A DNA stretch of 64,000 nt, taken from positions 6,811,241-6,875,240 of the forward strand of contig OZ037768.1 of NCBI GenBank assembly GCA_964035545.1. The letters run 5' to 3'. The notes beneath the pieces were generated by a model. The model did no database searches. It was not told where the DNA came from and was given only the letters and a program-made list of their open reading frames with translations. The stretch comes from Bugula neritina (Eukaryota > Bryozoa > Gymnolaemata > Cheilostomatida > Bugulidae). A program made the position numbers and the translations under genes. How positions within the stretch are numbered: position 1 is the stretch's first letter; every line of letters begins with the position of its first letter. This document shows positions 41,238-54,000 of the stretch, piece by piece.

Positions 41238-41306
41238 GCCCCGTAGTGTAATGGTTAGCATGCCTGCTTGCAAGCCGGAGGTCTCCGTCCAAATCCCAGT
41301 GGGGGC
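41238..41306 (+). repeat. tRNA-like repeat, copy B
   Basis: It starts GCCCCGT and ends GTGGGGGC, so the acceptor stem pairs well. The A-box is TAGTGTAATGGTTAGCA, the anticodon loop region CTTGCAAGC, and the B-box GTCCAAATCC is weakened. Flanks (TTTACCCAGTA before, AAAATTATTTTATA after) match copy A and the 28.5 kb copy. The anticodon stem has a mismatch. Most likely a tRNA-derived SINE family; a true tRNA gene is not excluded. Confidence 0.6.
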
Positions 41307-41982
41307 AAAATTATTTTATAGTATATGATATATTCAATTGTTCTAAGTGAAATTTAGCAAGCAAGTAATATCATGCTGAAATTGAGCAATTAGATTATTT
41401 AAATTAAATGTAAAGTCTTTGGAGTACATCTTGCAAATGTTATCAAATATGTCTTTTGTTTAGGAGGACATCTGCTAGTTTAATTAAACAGATGAAACTC
41501 AAACATACAATGTGTTATATGTACTAGATTTACCATGAAATGTCACATCAAGTTTGTTTCTGTTATTTAAATGATTAGCAGTATAATAATTATGCATTGT
41601 GTAGCTTACGTATTAAAATATTTGTTTTAATTGTCATAAAGCTATAAGAAAGTTCAGACATATCCATACATATATATGAATATATTGGAACCTTCTTCAT
41701 GACTGTATATTTGATATATATTTTATATAATTGCTGACAAATTTCGAACATTTTTATTAATTTGCTGTTGCAAAAATTAGCAAATGGTGTTAAAACTATA
41801 ATAATTTCCAATACCAAGTATCTAAGGCTTTTCCAAATACACTGTCAAAGATTAATTAACAATTATAACAAAACTCACAATTGAAATTTTATAAATTTGA
41901 ATTGAATTCTTTCCTGGAAGCAGTTGAAAGTGTTGCTAAAGTGTGTTTACTATTGTAATAGTTTTGCTTTTATTTCCTTCAG

Positions 41983-44470
41983 CTTAGCCGAAAAACAAAG
42001 TTTCTGGATCGGATTAGAGTGTATGTGAGAGGTGGTGCTGGTGGTCAAGGGTATGTTAGATACGGCGGCCTTGGTGGAGATGGTGGTAATGTTGTGATGG
42101 TAGCCAAGTCTAATAAAACACTACTCAAGCTAGCCGAGGATTTTCCAGAAAAAAGATTTATTGCAAAAAATGGAGCTGATAGCAAGTAAACTTTGATTCA
42201 TTATACATAGAGTTTTTGTTCATATGTGAAAAAGCTCTCAATTTTTTTAAAAAAGTCTTTGTCATACATTTAGTGGATTTTATGTGCTATATTTATAGTC
42301 TCATTTTAGGTGTTTGGTGCTAATTATTGCCCTGTTTTAGGCGTTTGTTACTACTGGGTGATAATGGAGAGGATTTGGTTGTAGAAGTTCCTACAGGAGT
42401 TGTTTTATCTTTGGACAATGGCAAGGAAATTGGTGTGTTTACAGATCTTAGTTTTCTAGCAGCTTTTGATATAATTACAACTATATTATTTTATAAGGAG
42501 GAGGGAGGTTGATTCTTGTGAATGTGAATAATATTTGTAACTTTGCATATTACAACAGTACTTTCGTATCAGATAACTAACTCAAACTTTGCTAAATGTT
42601 TCTCTAATACACTGCATTCCCATTTCCTAATATTCATTATTTATAATATTTTTGTTTTAGCTGATTTAAATGCTGATGGGGAAACTGCTGTTGTTGCCAA
42701 GGGTGGGGCCGGGGGAGGCCCAAATAATGATTTCCGCTCTAAAAAGGGAGAAACTAGAAGCATTAGAATTGATCTCAAACTTTTGGCAGATGTTGGCCTG
42801 GTTGGGTATGCTGGTATACATACTCAATATTTTGAGTGTTGTACTTAGAGTTGTCTTCTCCTTCATTTATGATGATTCACTAAAAACTAATCTTGCTATA
42901 TATATATATTGTGTTTATACAGTATATGCTATATAGTATATACTATCTACTTTATAATACTGTGTAGTATGCTAATTGCAGGTTCCCTAATGCTGGAAAG
43001 TCTACATTACTGTGCAGTATGTCTCGAGCTAAACCCAAGGTGGCTGATTATCCATGTAAGCACAGAACTTAAGTAGCATGTATAATAATAGTATTTGGTT
43101 TCTTTAATTACAAATGCCCTCAAATAATTACTGCTTTCAACTTGAAGTTTTCTACATGATTGATGTACTTTAGTTAGAATCAAATTATATGATGCATGTT
43201 GCACATGTAAATTTTCAAAATTCTTATTTTGTTTGTTCTTATGCCAAGTTTTGGTTTTGAATTGTAGTTACCACTCTAAGGCCACATTTGGGAGTCACGG
43301 TGTTTGATGACAATAGACGAATCACCATTGCAGACCTTCCAGGGCTGATAGAAGGAGCTCACATGAATATCGGAATGGGTCATTTCTTTCTCAAGCACGT
43401 CGAGCGAACAAAAGTGCTGTTAGTTGTTGTTGATGCCCACGGATTTGTTCTTAACCGAAGAAGCACTTTCAGAACAGCTTTTGAGACTATTGTGCTGTTA
43501 AATAAGGTAAGGGGGCATCTAAATACGGTGTGTTAGTTTGGTAAAACCACGTTGACCTTCAATTCCAGTGTCATTATATAATTTTCTAGCAAGTCACAAC
43601 CCGGCTTCTAATTTTTATCAACAATTAATTTCTAGGTTTCAGTTCAGTTTGAAATTATAATTTGGTTTTTACTTTTTGATGATCTGTGATAACTCTTATA
43701 AAAAGTGTTCAAGTTATAATTTCGTTGAAATTTCAATTTCTGGTAGGAGTTGTTTTCTTTTTAATGCACTTGAAGTTTTGACAATCTGTATTTCAATAGG
43801 AACTGGAGATGTATAAACCTGAGCTGCTTGACAAGCCTCAGGTCTTACTAATAAACAAAATGGATACTGAAAGTTTCAATGAAAAGTATGAAGAAACATT
43901 AAACTTGCTTAAAAACTGTCGAGGTAAATCTGCAATCTTTGTTGGTAAAGTTTTGTCTATTGCATTTTTCCCTAATCCCTACTTGACATGATGGATACAA
44001 GTTTGTCTAATAAATATTGGATTTCAATGGGAGTCTAATTTCTGATAGAGTCAGAACCTTGTAACTTCGCTCCAATAAACATGCTGCTGTTTTGTCATAG
44101 TCAGCGTTAACTTTTTGAGATGTGATAGTAATTTTGTTTTTTGCCATCATGGCTAAAAACAAAAGTGTTGTATTGTTTGTTGACTGTGTTATGATAGTTT
44201 TACATACATTCAATAAAAGCTAATTGAAACCCTTTTGTTTCAGAGAGCATGGATTCTATTCCGGAGGAACTTCAACCCAACAGACTCTTCGACTTTAAAT
44301 CTATTATTCCAATTTCAGCTTCTCTGGGAGAAAATATAGATACAGTCAAACAGACGTTGCGAAAAATTATAGACGAAGAAAATCGTATCGATAAGCTACC
44401 ATTGCAGAATAAACTAAATAGTCATATTGATTTTCACAGCAAAGAATTGTCCAACACTTTCATTGTCTGA
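41983..44470 (+). CDS. GTPBP10: GTPBP10-like Obg-family GTPase (first exon not located)
   Basis: Seven exons: 41983-42185, 42341-42432, 42661-42805, 42982-43055, 43268-43506, 43800-43923 and 44244-44470. They give 368 codons in frame; human GTPBP10 has 387 aa, so only a short N-terminal exon is missing. The Obg domain is Gly-rich ([19 protein letters not shown]). The G domain shows G1 GFPNAGKST, switch TTLRPHLG, G3 [13 protein letters not shown]4 NKMD and G5 ISA. Blocks such as [28 protein letters not shown] and [21 protein letters not shown] follow GTPBP10 rather than the GTPBP5/MTG2 branch. Family members bind GTP and act in late assembly of the large mitochondrial ribosomal subunit; nucleolar roles have also been reported. 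It is convergent with the CAAX-protein gene. Confidence 0.9.
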
Positions 44471-44851
44471 CATGTATCTGCAATCTTATTCTTATTTTGC
44501 CTGTTTTGTTAATACTATTTAATGAACTGTCAAACTGTACCGGAAACTGAGATCTTAGCCAGTCGACACTTGATTAAACCTAAAGGATATACTATACAGC
44601 TTGTCAGTTGTTTCAATTTTTCTTTTCCAATACTCATTATATACTGGGCATTGTGCAAATAGCAAAACCAGTATTTAGTGCTAATGATCAGGCAACTTTG
44701 ATCTTCCCTTAATGATTCTCTTATCACTTTCATAAGATATGCTCTGTTATTTGCTCATCAACTTTATACATGCAGTATTTCATAAATGTCTGTTGAAGAG
44801 AATATATCATCTTGCAATACAACAAAATGATCTCAAAATTTAATTGCTACT

Positions 44852-44857
44852 TTTATT
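44852..44857 (-). terminator. Polyadenylation signal (minus strand) for the CAAX-box protein gene
   Basis: TTTATT on the plus strand is AATAAA on the minus strand, about 535 bp after the stop codon of the CAAX-box gene and still beyond the end of GTPBP10. The position is plausible for a convergent gene pair. Confidence 0.45.
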
Positions 44858-45391
44858 CAGCAAAACACATGTTACTAGTATAGTATACAATAACCAACTT
44901 GAAAGTTTGGCATCTGTACATAAAGTTAAACATTTACATACCAGAGTAAGTCTCGATTCAAAATAAACTATGATTACAGGTACTTTGAGCAGTGAACTTA
45001 TAAAACAACACGAATGCCTGAAGCACCAAAATTAGTGATAATCTAATTTCCAACCCTCATAGACAACAAACCGAAAGTATATTAGCTTACTAGCTAATCA
45101 TAATTATTGCTAGTAGGAATTTGCTCACTCAATACATCTATTTGCCTACTGACTAGTTTTTGTAATGGCTAACTTGGCTGAAAAATAAAGCGATTGTCTA
45201 CACAACTGTATCAAAATTAATATTGCATGGTAGCACAACAGTGTTGTATTTGATTTACAAAACAGCTGACTGACTTAGTGGAAAAACTACAAGTTTTATA
45301 GAAGTAATAGCACTAACCATTCATTGTGTGTTACTAAACACAACCAACTATCCACATTTTGCTGAACTAGTCTGTATAATATGAATTAAAC

Positions 45392-45847
45392 TTATATAAT
45401 TTGACATGTTTTTTTGCTTTTCTTTTTTTTCTTCTTTTTCTCTTTAGTTACGTTGTCTGTTTCATCTACTGTATGATTATTATCAATTTCAGCTGTGTTA
45501 TTTGCTTCATCCATCACTGGAAGCCCATTGCTTTCTGAGATTGATGGCTTGTGCTGCTCACTCGCCTCATTGTCATTACCATCTTTAGACAGAGTATCTC
45601 TCTCTTTAGATGGAGAGTTGACAGTGGTCACAAGAACGTGTTCATTGTCTGTTAGTTCTGCAAAAGTAGAATCTCCATTGGATCGCTTGCCCTGCTGGTA
45701 TTGTGGACTGCTAGGATCTACAATTGTTATCTGATCCCCAGAAATAGTTGAGCTTCTCAATAAGTCATCCACTTCTTTTCTGATTTCACTACCAGGTCTG
45801 AAGGGGTTTTCTTTCTCAATGGAAGTTCCTCTTTTAGGAGTTGCCAT
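45392..45847 (-). CDS. Small polar protein with polybasic C-terminus and CAAX-like box (151 aa), unknown function
   Basis: A single coding exon starts at ATG 45847 and stops at 45392. An acceptor (TTCTGTATTTTAG) lies 12 bp upstream of the ATG, so the 5' UTR is spliced. The protein is hydrophilic and looks disordered. An N-terminal segment (NPFRPGSEIRKEVDDLLR) is the only part that looks like a conserved short motif, with an amphipathic helix. The tail carries seven consecutive Lys then SKKTCQII. Cys-Gln-Ile-Ile at the extreme C-terminus fits a CAAX prenylation box, and the adjacent polybasic stretch resembles the K-Ras-type membrane signal. From this I infer a lipid-anchored protein on the inner face of the plasma membrane. 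I do not recognise the family. Confidence 0.6.
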   Translation of the reverse strand: MATPKRGTSIEKENPFRPGSEIRKEVDDLLRSSTISGDQITIVDPSSPQYQQGKRSNGDSTFAELTDNEHVLVTTVNSPSKERDTLSKDGNDNEASEQHKPSISESNGLPVMDEANNTAEIDNNHTVDETDNVTKEKKKKKKKSKKTCQII

Positions 45848-48419
45848 TGTCACGTTTCTCTAAAATACAGAATTCAAGGTTACACGTCTAGCAAACCTAG
45901 TAGCAACTCTTATGAGAACTTAAGAAAATGTAAGACCTTTAGTTTAGACTAATTACTACACAGTTATTCTTAAAAAAAGGACTGATCACGGTAGCTTATA
46001 TCGGATATGACCTCAATAGAAAATTTTGCTAGTTGGGGAAATACCCAGCAATAAAGGACGATCGTCAGCTAAGAGTAGGTAGTCTGCTATGCCCCTCTAA
46101 AGTGTCTGCTGTGCATATCTGCATCTATTAAGAAGTCAAAGATTCTCTCATGGATGAGCTAGATTAATAATTCATGCTGCTACCTGCCGTGGCATTTGAA
46201 TGCTGCAGCTCTCATTATTAAAGCAGAACCCACTACAAATGCAAAATACCTTTGCTGCAAATTTCCTCCAGTGGCCTTGCTAGTTGCTACGTAGGCCTGC
46301 TGTAGCTGGTATTTATAACAACATATAATATGCATTATATTAATGGGAGGGGCACGGCCAGCAAACCAGCAATACATTATATCTCATTTATCTTAATAAG
46401 ATTTGTTGTAATCAATCAAAGTTTAAAGCTAAACCGTTATTTGCTCTGCTCAGCCTCTGAAATATCATATCTATAAATAATATTTATACAGTGATGTGTG
46501 TATCTTATCAGTTATATTCCTCAAAATAAGTAATAGATTTTACCCATTGAGATAATTTATTGTAAGCCAGCTACAGCTCTGAATATGAAATGAATGAGAT
46601 GAGCTCTAAATATCGAATAAGCCACATAACTAACTTACAGATTAACAGTACTATCAAAAGTTGGTTTTTAGTCACTAATAGTTGTAGCCATTAATCAGTT
46701 AGTAATTAAGCTACTAGTTTCTACTAAGAATCATCAGCACCATAGCAATAGCATGGCTGCTAGGGCTATATTTGTATAGTAGAGGGAATAAAAGATTAAG
46801 TTATCAGAATCCGTAACATAAAAGAATTATCTATTCAAATCCACACAAATTATTTGTTTGAGGACATGATAGAGTGTGCAGCACAATATTATTTCTATTG
46901 TAAGTTTAGCTGTTCTGCTACTGTATCTGAAATAATAAGTGATTTCATAAAATCAGTTACGACAAAGCTATAAGTGAAAGGATTGCATTTTATCAGACAC
47001 CATGGCAGCAGATTCAAAGTCAGCCTCAGTTACCTATAGAGAATAACTACTGATGTGGGATCATGTGCTTCCCATGAAAATATAAAGACCAAAGTCTAAT
47101 TTTCATAGTTAAGAAGTTGACATATCTAAAAGTATTTTTTATAAGTTTATAAGTAATGTTTGTGCTAATTAGTGTGGAAGCATTTGCTACTACTATTATG
47201 TAAGGCCACTATTATGTAATAAACTATTATAGACTTTAGAGCATTGATTTACTGGGAAGTAGCTATAGCAAAAGCATCAGTATTAGTAACATTATCAACT
47301 GTTATCATTGTGCTTACATATTTTCTAAGATTATCATATAAGAATTTAAGCTAAATTCAGCAAATAAAGTGAAAAAAGTTTCGCAAATAGATTTCAAGTC
47401 TGTACTTCAGTCAGAAATTTTAGATTTGTAAAAATGACTATCTAAAAGTAAATTATAATTTCAATTGTAAAAACATGATCTGATACATTTTTTCACTAAT
47501 TCAGCAGACATGTGACCTGTTAGCCCTGGTGATAAGACATGACAGCTGGTTGAGCAGTTCTGATTAATTATCTATTAACTGAAAGTTCTACACGTCATGA
47601 GCTGAGTTGGGGTGGCAGGGACTGCATTCTTCATATGGAATATATGTTTGTATACTTGAAATATTTAATACCACTAGCATCATTTATGTATATTACACTC
47701 ACTTTCTGCTTAAAGGTCTATGTAGCCCTAACCTTTGACTTGCTTACCAGATAAAACCTAGCAGCAATCAGTAATGGTATAAATAGAAACAATTTTAGGC
47801 TCCACAAGTCTGAATTAAAATAATCTTTTTCCCAGGCCTTGCTCCACGCCAAATAAAACTGCTTGGTTTGCATAATATATCGGTGTAATTTTTCCTTATA
47901 TTGTATTGAATGTTGGTTTTGGAAGGAGCAAATTTTATGAGAATATAGACTAAGTAGTTAAGGTGGTGCATGTTTTACTGAAAATTTAAGCAAAGCAAAT
48001 TCTTCACTATGCTACATTTTATTGGATAAACTGGCGTTGGGCTTGTATCAAATTTTATTATATAAACCACATAAAGCAATTACACATGAAAATTTGCACA
48101 CACTGTAGTGTAGGGCAAAGCTGCAGATAAACTGATGACTCATAGTACCATTCCACCAAACACCTTGATTGACCAAGCAAAGGTAGTTGGTAGAGCAAAA
48201 TTCAAGCAACATTTGCTTTGCTTTTGCTTAGTGTAGGCATTTGGCCTGGTGTATTTGGCCTGACCATGCCAGATTTGAATAAGATGAGTGGTTGTACAAG
48301 ACTCTTGCTGACATCACCAAACTTTGATTTGGTGCACTATAAAAATATTATGATGAAAATTGCCATTTAAAATACATTTTTTTGCAAAACTTGAGCATGC
48401 ACATTTAGCTATTACTCTC

Positions 48420-48520
48420 TCTCCTCCATACAATGTGTACACCAGTGACAATGCAACAGATGTTATTCCTTCTCCTCTACACAAGATGTATACCAGTGAC
48501 AATGCAACAGATGTTACATT
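48420..48520. repeat. Two-copy tandem duplication, about 50-bp unit
   Basis: The segment CCAGTGACAATGCAACAGATGTTA occurs twice within about 55 bp, with similar flanks (CTCCTCCATACAATGTGTA and CTCCTCTACACAAGATGTA before each). It makes short open frames on both strands that are not genes. Confidence 0.8.
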
Positions 48521-48609
48521 CATAAGACTGACAAAGCTCCTGCATACTGCTGTACCTTAATCAATTTTAATGAAGAAAAATGTTTTATTGACATTCAACA
48601 TTGTAGTAG

Positions 48610-48800
48610 CAGCTAGTTCTATGGCCTAGATCAAGCCCCAGACCTAACGATCTTTGTTGGGAATTATAAACTGGTCAGTAAAGTGGTCAGCAGAGCGACC
48701 TCAGTAAAGACCCTTGGTGATGTTAGGAAGGGCAATTATCCTTTGCCATATGAGTAAGAAAGTCATAAGCTTACTTAAAAAAACTCCTTTCTATCAGGGG
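48610..48800 (+). repeat. SINE-like segment related to 54355-54500
   Basis: The body TTGGTGATGTTAGGAAGGGCAATTAT matches TTGGTGATGCAAGGAAGACCATAATTA in the SMPDL3 intron element in order and spacing, followed in both by a GTAA-containing stretch ending in AGTC. The upstream tRNA-like head is too decayed here to recognise. Confidence 0.5.
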
Positions 48801-50351
48801 TTCTTACAGGGGTGGCGACTATAAACCCACATAAAGTGACATCTACTCTATACTGGAATTTAGTGTCTCTTCAACTTCATACCAGAAGTTCAATGAGAAC
48901 TCATCGGGCCTGTCGGCTACATAGCAATGTCTACCCAATGCTTAAATAACTTGTACAAGTGACTGACAATGCGATTCATAAATCATAAAAATAAAATTGT
49001 AATGCAGTTGTTAGAAAAATATGCTCTCTACTAAAATACTTCACCTGAAATATGTTATTGTAAAGTGAAATTATATGCGCAGTTCATGTAACACTTACCT
49101 CACGTTTCTCCCGATGTATCCATATACACAGCTGTCAAAAGTGTAGAGCTTGTATCCACTTGCGTTAGAGTAGCTTGATATATAGTATATGTAGATAAGC
49201 GGCTTATGATATCACAAATACCAGAGATATTCTACTAATGGCTGGTATTCCTTAACACCGGTGAGCAGGTGACAAAAAGTGACCTGTGTTTACACAGAGA
49301 TCACTGATCTGTTGCTTCAGAATAAAGCAGAGGGCAACACAATAGAACCGAGCTTCTTCTCTTTCACTTCCCTTCATCAGCCTGCTATTTTAGTAATGAG
49401 TTTGTTTGCTTTGCTCTGTTTCTATATACCAGCCAATCTATCTTCTAATATTGAGCATTTCAGAGTGTGTAGCCTTCACTTATAATTATGCAGATGTACA
49501 CATACCGTGCTTGTAGGCTAATGTATATGAAGGGTGTATAATATTGTAATATTGATTTTATGCGTTTATAGACTTAGCAAATGTACACAGTATACAGATA
49601 TTACTAGCCATAGAGCATTCCTTGTAAATCTCTCATCTGTGCACACCTGATTTGACATAGTTTAATAGAAGCAGGATTATGCTAATGCTGACAATATTTT
49701 TATGACTAAAATAGTCAGGGGAATCATGTGGAAACTTGCCACTGTGAGAGAAATATGCTGGAATAATAAATTGATATGTGAATTATTGTTTTTGTAGTTT
49801 GATGTTTGGCATTAATGCATAGGTTTTTCTAGTTATAAAATAATGAAGTAATTGTCTGAAGGAAAATCATTGGTTAGTTTTTAGCTGTGGCCACAAAATA
49901 TATGACCACGCATTATTACAACTTCACTGGTAAGGTAATTCAACCTTAAGGTACAGAATTATAACTCAGTGCAACATTTAACATTTTAAATGCTTATATG
50001 TGCAGACTTTTACACTGAGGCTAGCTTATTGGTTTACAGGTATTAAGGATTACATTGTGAAATTGCAACCATTTCAAAGAATGGGTAGACAACTTCTTAA
50101 AGTTAACTGCTGAATCAAAATTTAAAGGGCTTTTTTCCACACCCACTCTTGACAACAAAAATTATAAAATTTTGTTGGCAAATGTATAGCATAGGATAAA
50201 CAAACAAGATGTTCCCTTTCGAAGAGCAGCACAAAATGTCAATAAGTTCAAACAGTTTGCCTTTTAATGTTGAAAATATCTAATTAAGTTTAGAAATTTT
50301 TAACACTTAATGAAAATAATTAGAACAAAAAATACTGATATCTGGTGATCA

Positions 50352-50497
<146 letters not shown>

Positions 50498-51064
50498 TTG
50501 ACAAAAATATATTAATATGCACCATCACCTCCGGCTGATTCAACAAGAAGTTTGAGCATCTAGATTTTATAATTATAAAGGAAGCCCACTCTGATTAGAG
50601 TGTTGAAATGTTAAAACTTACTATACAGAGTAAACAGCACATAGCCTAATATTGATGCATAAGAAATCACAATGTATTGTTTTGGTAAATATAGTACAGT
50701 GTTAATCTATAATAAAATATAATCTAATAATAAAAATAATTATGACTATTACCCAATATTGCAGTATAGCAAAGTAAAAAAGATATTATATTAAGTTAGA
50801 AAAATACACATTAAATATCTTAACATAGAAGACGTTGGTTTGCATATATTGACTTGGTGAAGACATAATAATAGAGCACCAAAGTGGAAAGCTTAATGAA
50901 ATAGTCACATGATAAAATAAAATAGCCGCTGTGTGTAGGAAAAATATTGACTGGCATAAAGATGTTGATGTCAGCATAAAATTGCTACATTGTGTGAAGA
51001 CAAGAGTAATTAATCAAAACAGATTTCAGAACCAAGCTGATAGAGTAATACATCAGGTTGAATA

Positions 51065-54000
51065 TCATGTGTCAGTGTTATTAGAAGTGGCAGCTCCATA
51101 ATCTGGAACTTTGCTATATCCTCTTCTCATATGCATATACTGACCAGGGCGGAAACATAGGAACATCACAGCCACAGCCAAAATAAGCAACCCCACAGAA
51201 AGGACTACTATGATCACAGTCATATATCTAAAGAAATGAACGAATGACTCATATAAACTAATTATTACACACCAATTATAACCAGAGTTGGGGTCAATTA
51301 CATATGAATGTAATTAATTGCAATTACAATTACATGAGAATTTGTCAATTACAATTAAAATTATAATTACAGTTGAAATAAAAGTAATTAATTACAATTA
51401 CATGGTAATGTAATTAATTACAATTACAATTACTTTTGTTCTCACAAGAGACAAATAAAAGTTATATAATCTCACTTCTGGGGTCCAACTACCAGGAGCA
51501 ATTTGGACAACTGAAAACCTTCTTTGTTTTCAACAGTAACCAATACCGTGATAAATACGACATTAAATTATTCTGAACTTTTTATTAAACTGTAGGCAAG
51601 GCAGGAAAAATATGAATTTTATAAGACTTAAAAATTTAAATTAATTGTTATGTAATTATAAAGTAATTGTGAAATTCAATTACATTAGCAATGTAATTAA
51701 TTACAATTACATTTTTATACATCAATTACAAATTACATTCAATTACTTGAGAGAATGCAATTAATTACAACCAATTACAATTACAAATTACAATTACCCC
51801 AACCCTGATTATAACCAGAAGATATCTCCATGTATTAAGACATGTATACAAAAACACATCTGTGTAAGGAATATTTAGCTTTCGATTAATGGATACATGA
51901 GAATAGTTTATACAGAAGATAGAACATGTTGGCTATAGGCCTATACATTAAAGACTGTTACAAAATATCATAACTTGAGCACGTGTTTAATTCCTGCATA
52001 CAAATATTTACACTAGTGCTTTGCTGACACTTTTTATCACCTATATTTTAAACAAGTCTACAGTCTAACAGTTATGAAGTGCCCAATGAAATGTTCATTT
52101 TCATTATAGTACATACAGATACACAGTTGAAGACTATACCAGCTTTAACTAAGGCTAACATCATACTTTATGTCCTCTATTAATAACATTATAGATTAAA
52201 AAACTGTCATATATTTCTTCCAGAGCTGTAAAAGTTGCAACATTTTCGACATAAAATGTAGGGGAGATAAGTCCAAGGTATCTGTAATAAACTCACATAG
52301 GCACATGAGGAGGAGGGGGATGGGGATGAGGGTGGTGGTGAGGTCTAGAGGTGGTAGAGAAGTGCCAGCGGTGGTTGGAAGAGAGACATCTTTTCAAAGG
52401 CACTCGCCTCAGATTGAGTATGGCGCATTTGTGGGCATGAAGACATTGGTCATCACAGTCATCAGCATAGTTACTTATTAGATTATACTGGAGATACCTA
52501 CAGAAAAGAAGTGGTAAAGTAAGTACAGAAAAGAAATGGTAAAGTAAGTACAGAGTACAGAAGTGGTAAAGTAAGTATAAAACTCGGAATACTTCAATTA
52601 GACAAATAGCATATTCAGAAATTGAGTTTAATAGTGTGCTTGCAGCAAACGCTCACTCAGTTAAATTGGATGTTTCCAGAGAGAAGACTTTGTTGCATGC
52701 AAAGTAGCTTCTGCATGTCTGACAGAACCACTTCGAGAATGCAGAGTAAAACAAGCCACTCACTTAAGTAACTGGAACTTGAATACTTGGCAACCAAGAC
52801 ATTATGTATGCTGACAGTTTGATTATCACTTGTATAAAAACAGAATCACACTAAGTGCTAGAAACTTACCTATTCAAGTATTTCTTATTCTCATCTTCAT
52901 TAATGATTTTGTGAACAGCATCTCTCACTGAGAATGTATTCAGGTCGTGGACTCCATAAGCTGTGGTGAACTGATACTCAAGCTCCCATTTGTCACCAGC
53001 TCCTACCAAGAGAGAAACTTGTCAGATATATTCTACATCTTTAGATACTAGAGCAGGGGAGGCCTGTGCTAGTGTCAGGTTATACTTATAAGCTGTATTT
53101 TATATATTATATGCATTTTAAGGTATGGAAAAAGTATTACACCAAAATGTAAACAAAAGAGTTTTTCACAACGATTACCCCTTGCATGTTTATTGAAAGT
53201 ATTACTTTTTACTTTCATGGATGATTTTGATACTTTCTAGTTTTATATAAAAGGGCTCAAAAAAGAAAACCTCAGCTAGTTACTTGATGTTTGTTAGATT
53301 GCTTTCCAGTTGAAATAACAACAATATAATTTGAAAAAGTTTTGCTATTTATAATAAAAATACCCAGTTCATCGCAAAATACATTAATAACAAGTAACAA
53401 AATGATACTATCTACAAGAATGGGTATATATAGCTGGAGAATAACTTCAACTTTTACTAAGCTAATATAATATTCATCACTGTGAATCTCAACTGGACAA
53501 AAAATTTGTTAGACAAATCTAGAGTCTAGAGAAACATAACATCGTACAGTATTCTAATGAATGCTAGGGCTAAATTAATAGCTAACATTCAGTTTGTATG
53601 TACGAGTACTAGGGTGTCATAATACTCATAGCTCTAAGTGTTATAATTACATTGTAAACTACTCCGTGTTCCAATGTTGAAGTTGAATCTATAATTTTGT
53701 TGACTGAATTAGCTAAATCACACTTTTCCTCGTACACTGTAAATGCTCCTCGTTTCATAGAACTGTCTCAAGTGAATCTCCACCAGGCATCAAGTGGCAG
53801 CACATTATTGATTTATGTTGGAGCCGTTCCACTATTGAAGTATGCATGTGCACTCAAGTTGATAGAGAGAGAGAGAGAGAGAGAGAGTGGATGCACCATT
53901 TGCTTACCTTGATTGGCTGCGGACAAGTTGAGATAGTACTGGTAGTAGTCCAGCACTTCACCAGAGTTTCTGTCATACTCAAACAGCCTAATGGAGGGGT

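Larger units (their letters stand above)
37292..41982. other. Spacer between divergent GPCR and GTPBP10 genes
   Basis: AT-rich spacer that should hold both promoters, the GPCR signal-peptide exon and the first exon of GTPBP10; I could not place either exon. It contains a (TA)n run at 39071-39111, an alternating TATACACACATA tract at 39575-39645, a degenerate ATAGTCATAGTG/ACTAGTACTAGT-like tract at 40150-40420, and two tRNA-like repeats near 41 kb. A GC-richer patch at about 39345-39475 contains an inverted CCAAT box (TTGATTGGCTGG) and could be a promoter or an inserted element. Confidence 0.5.
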
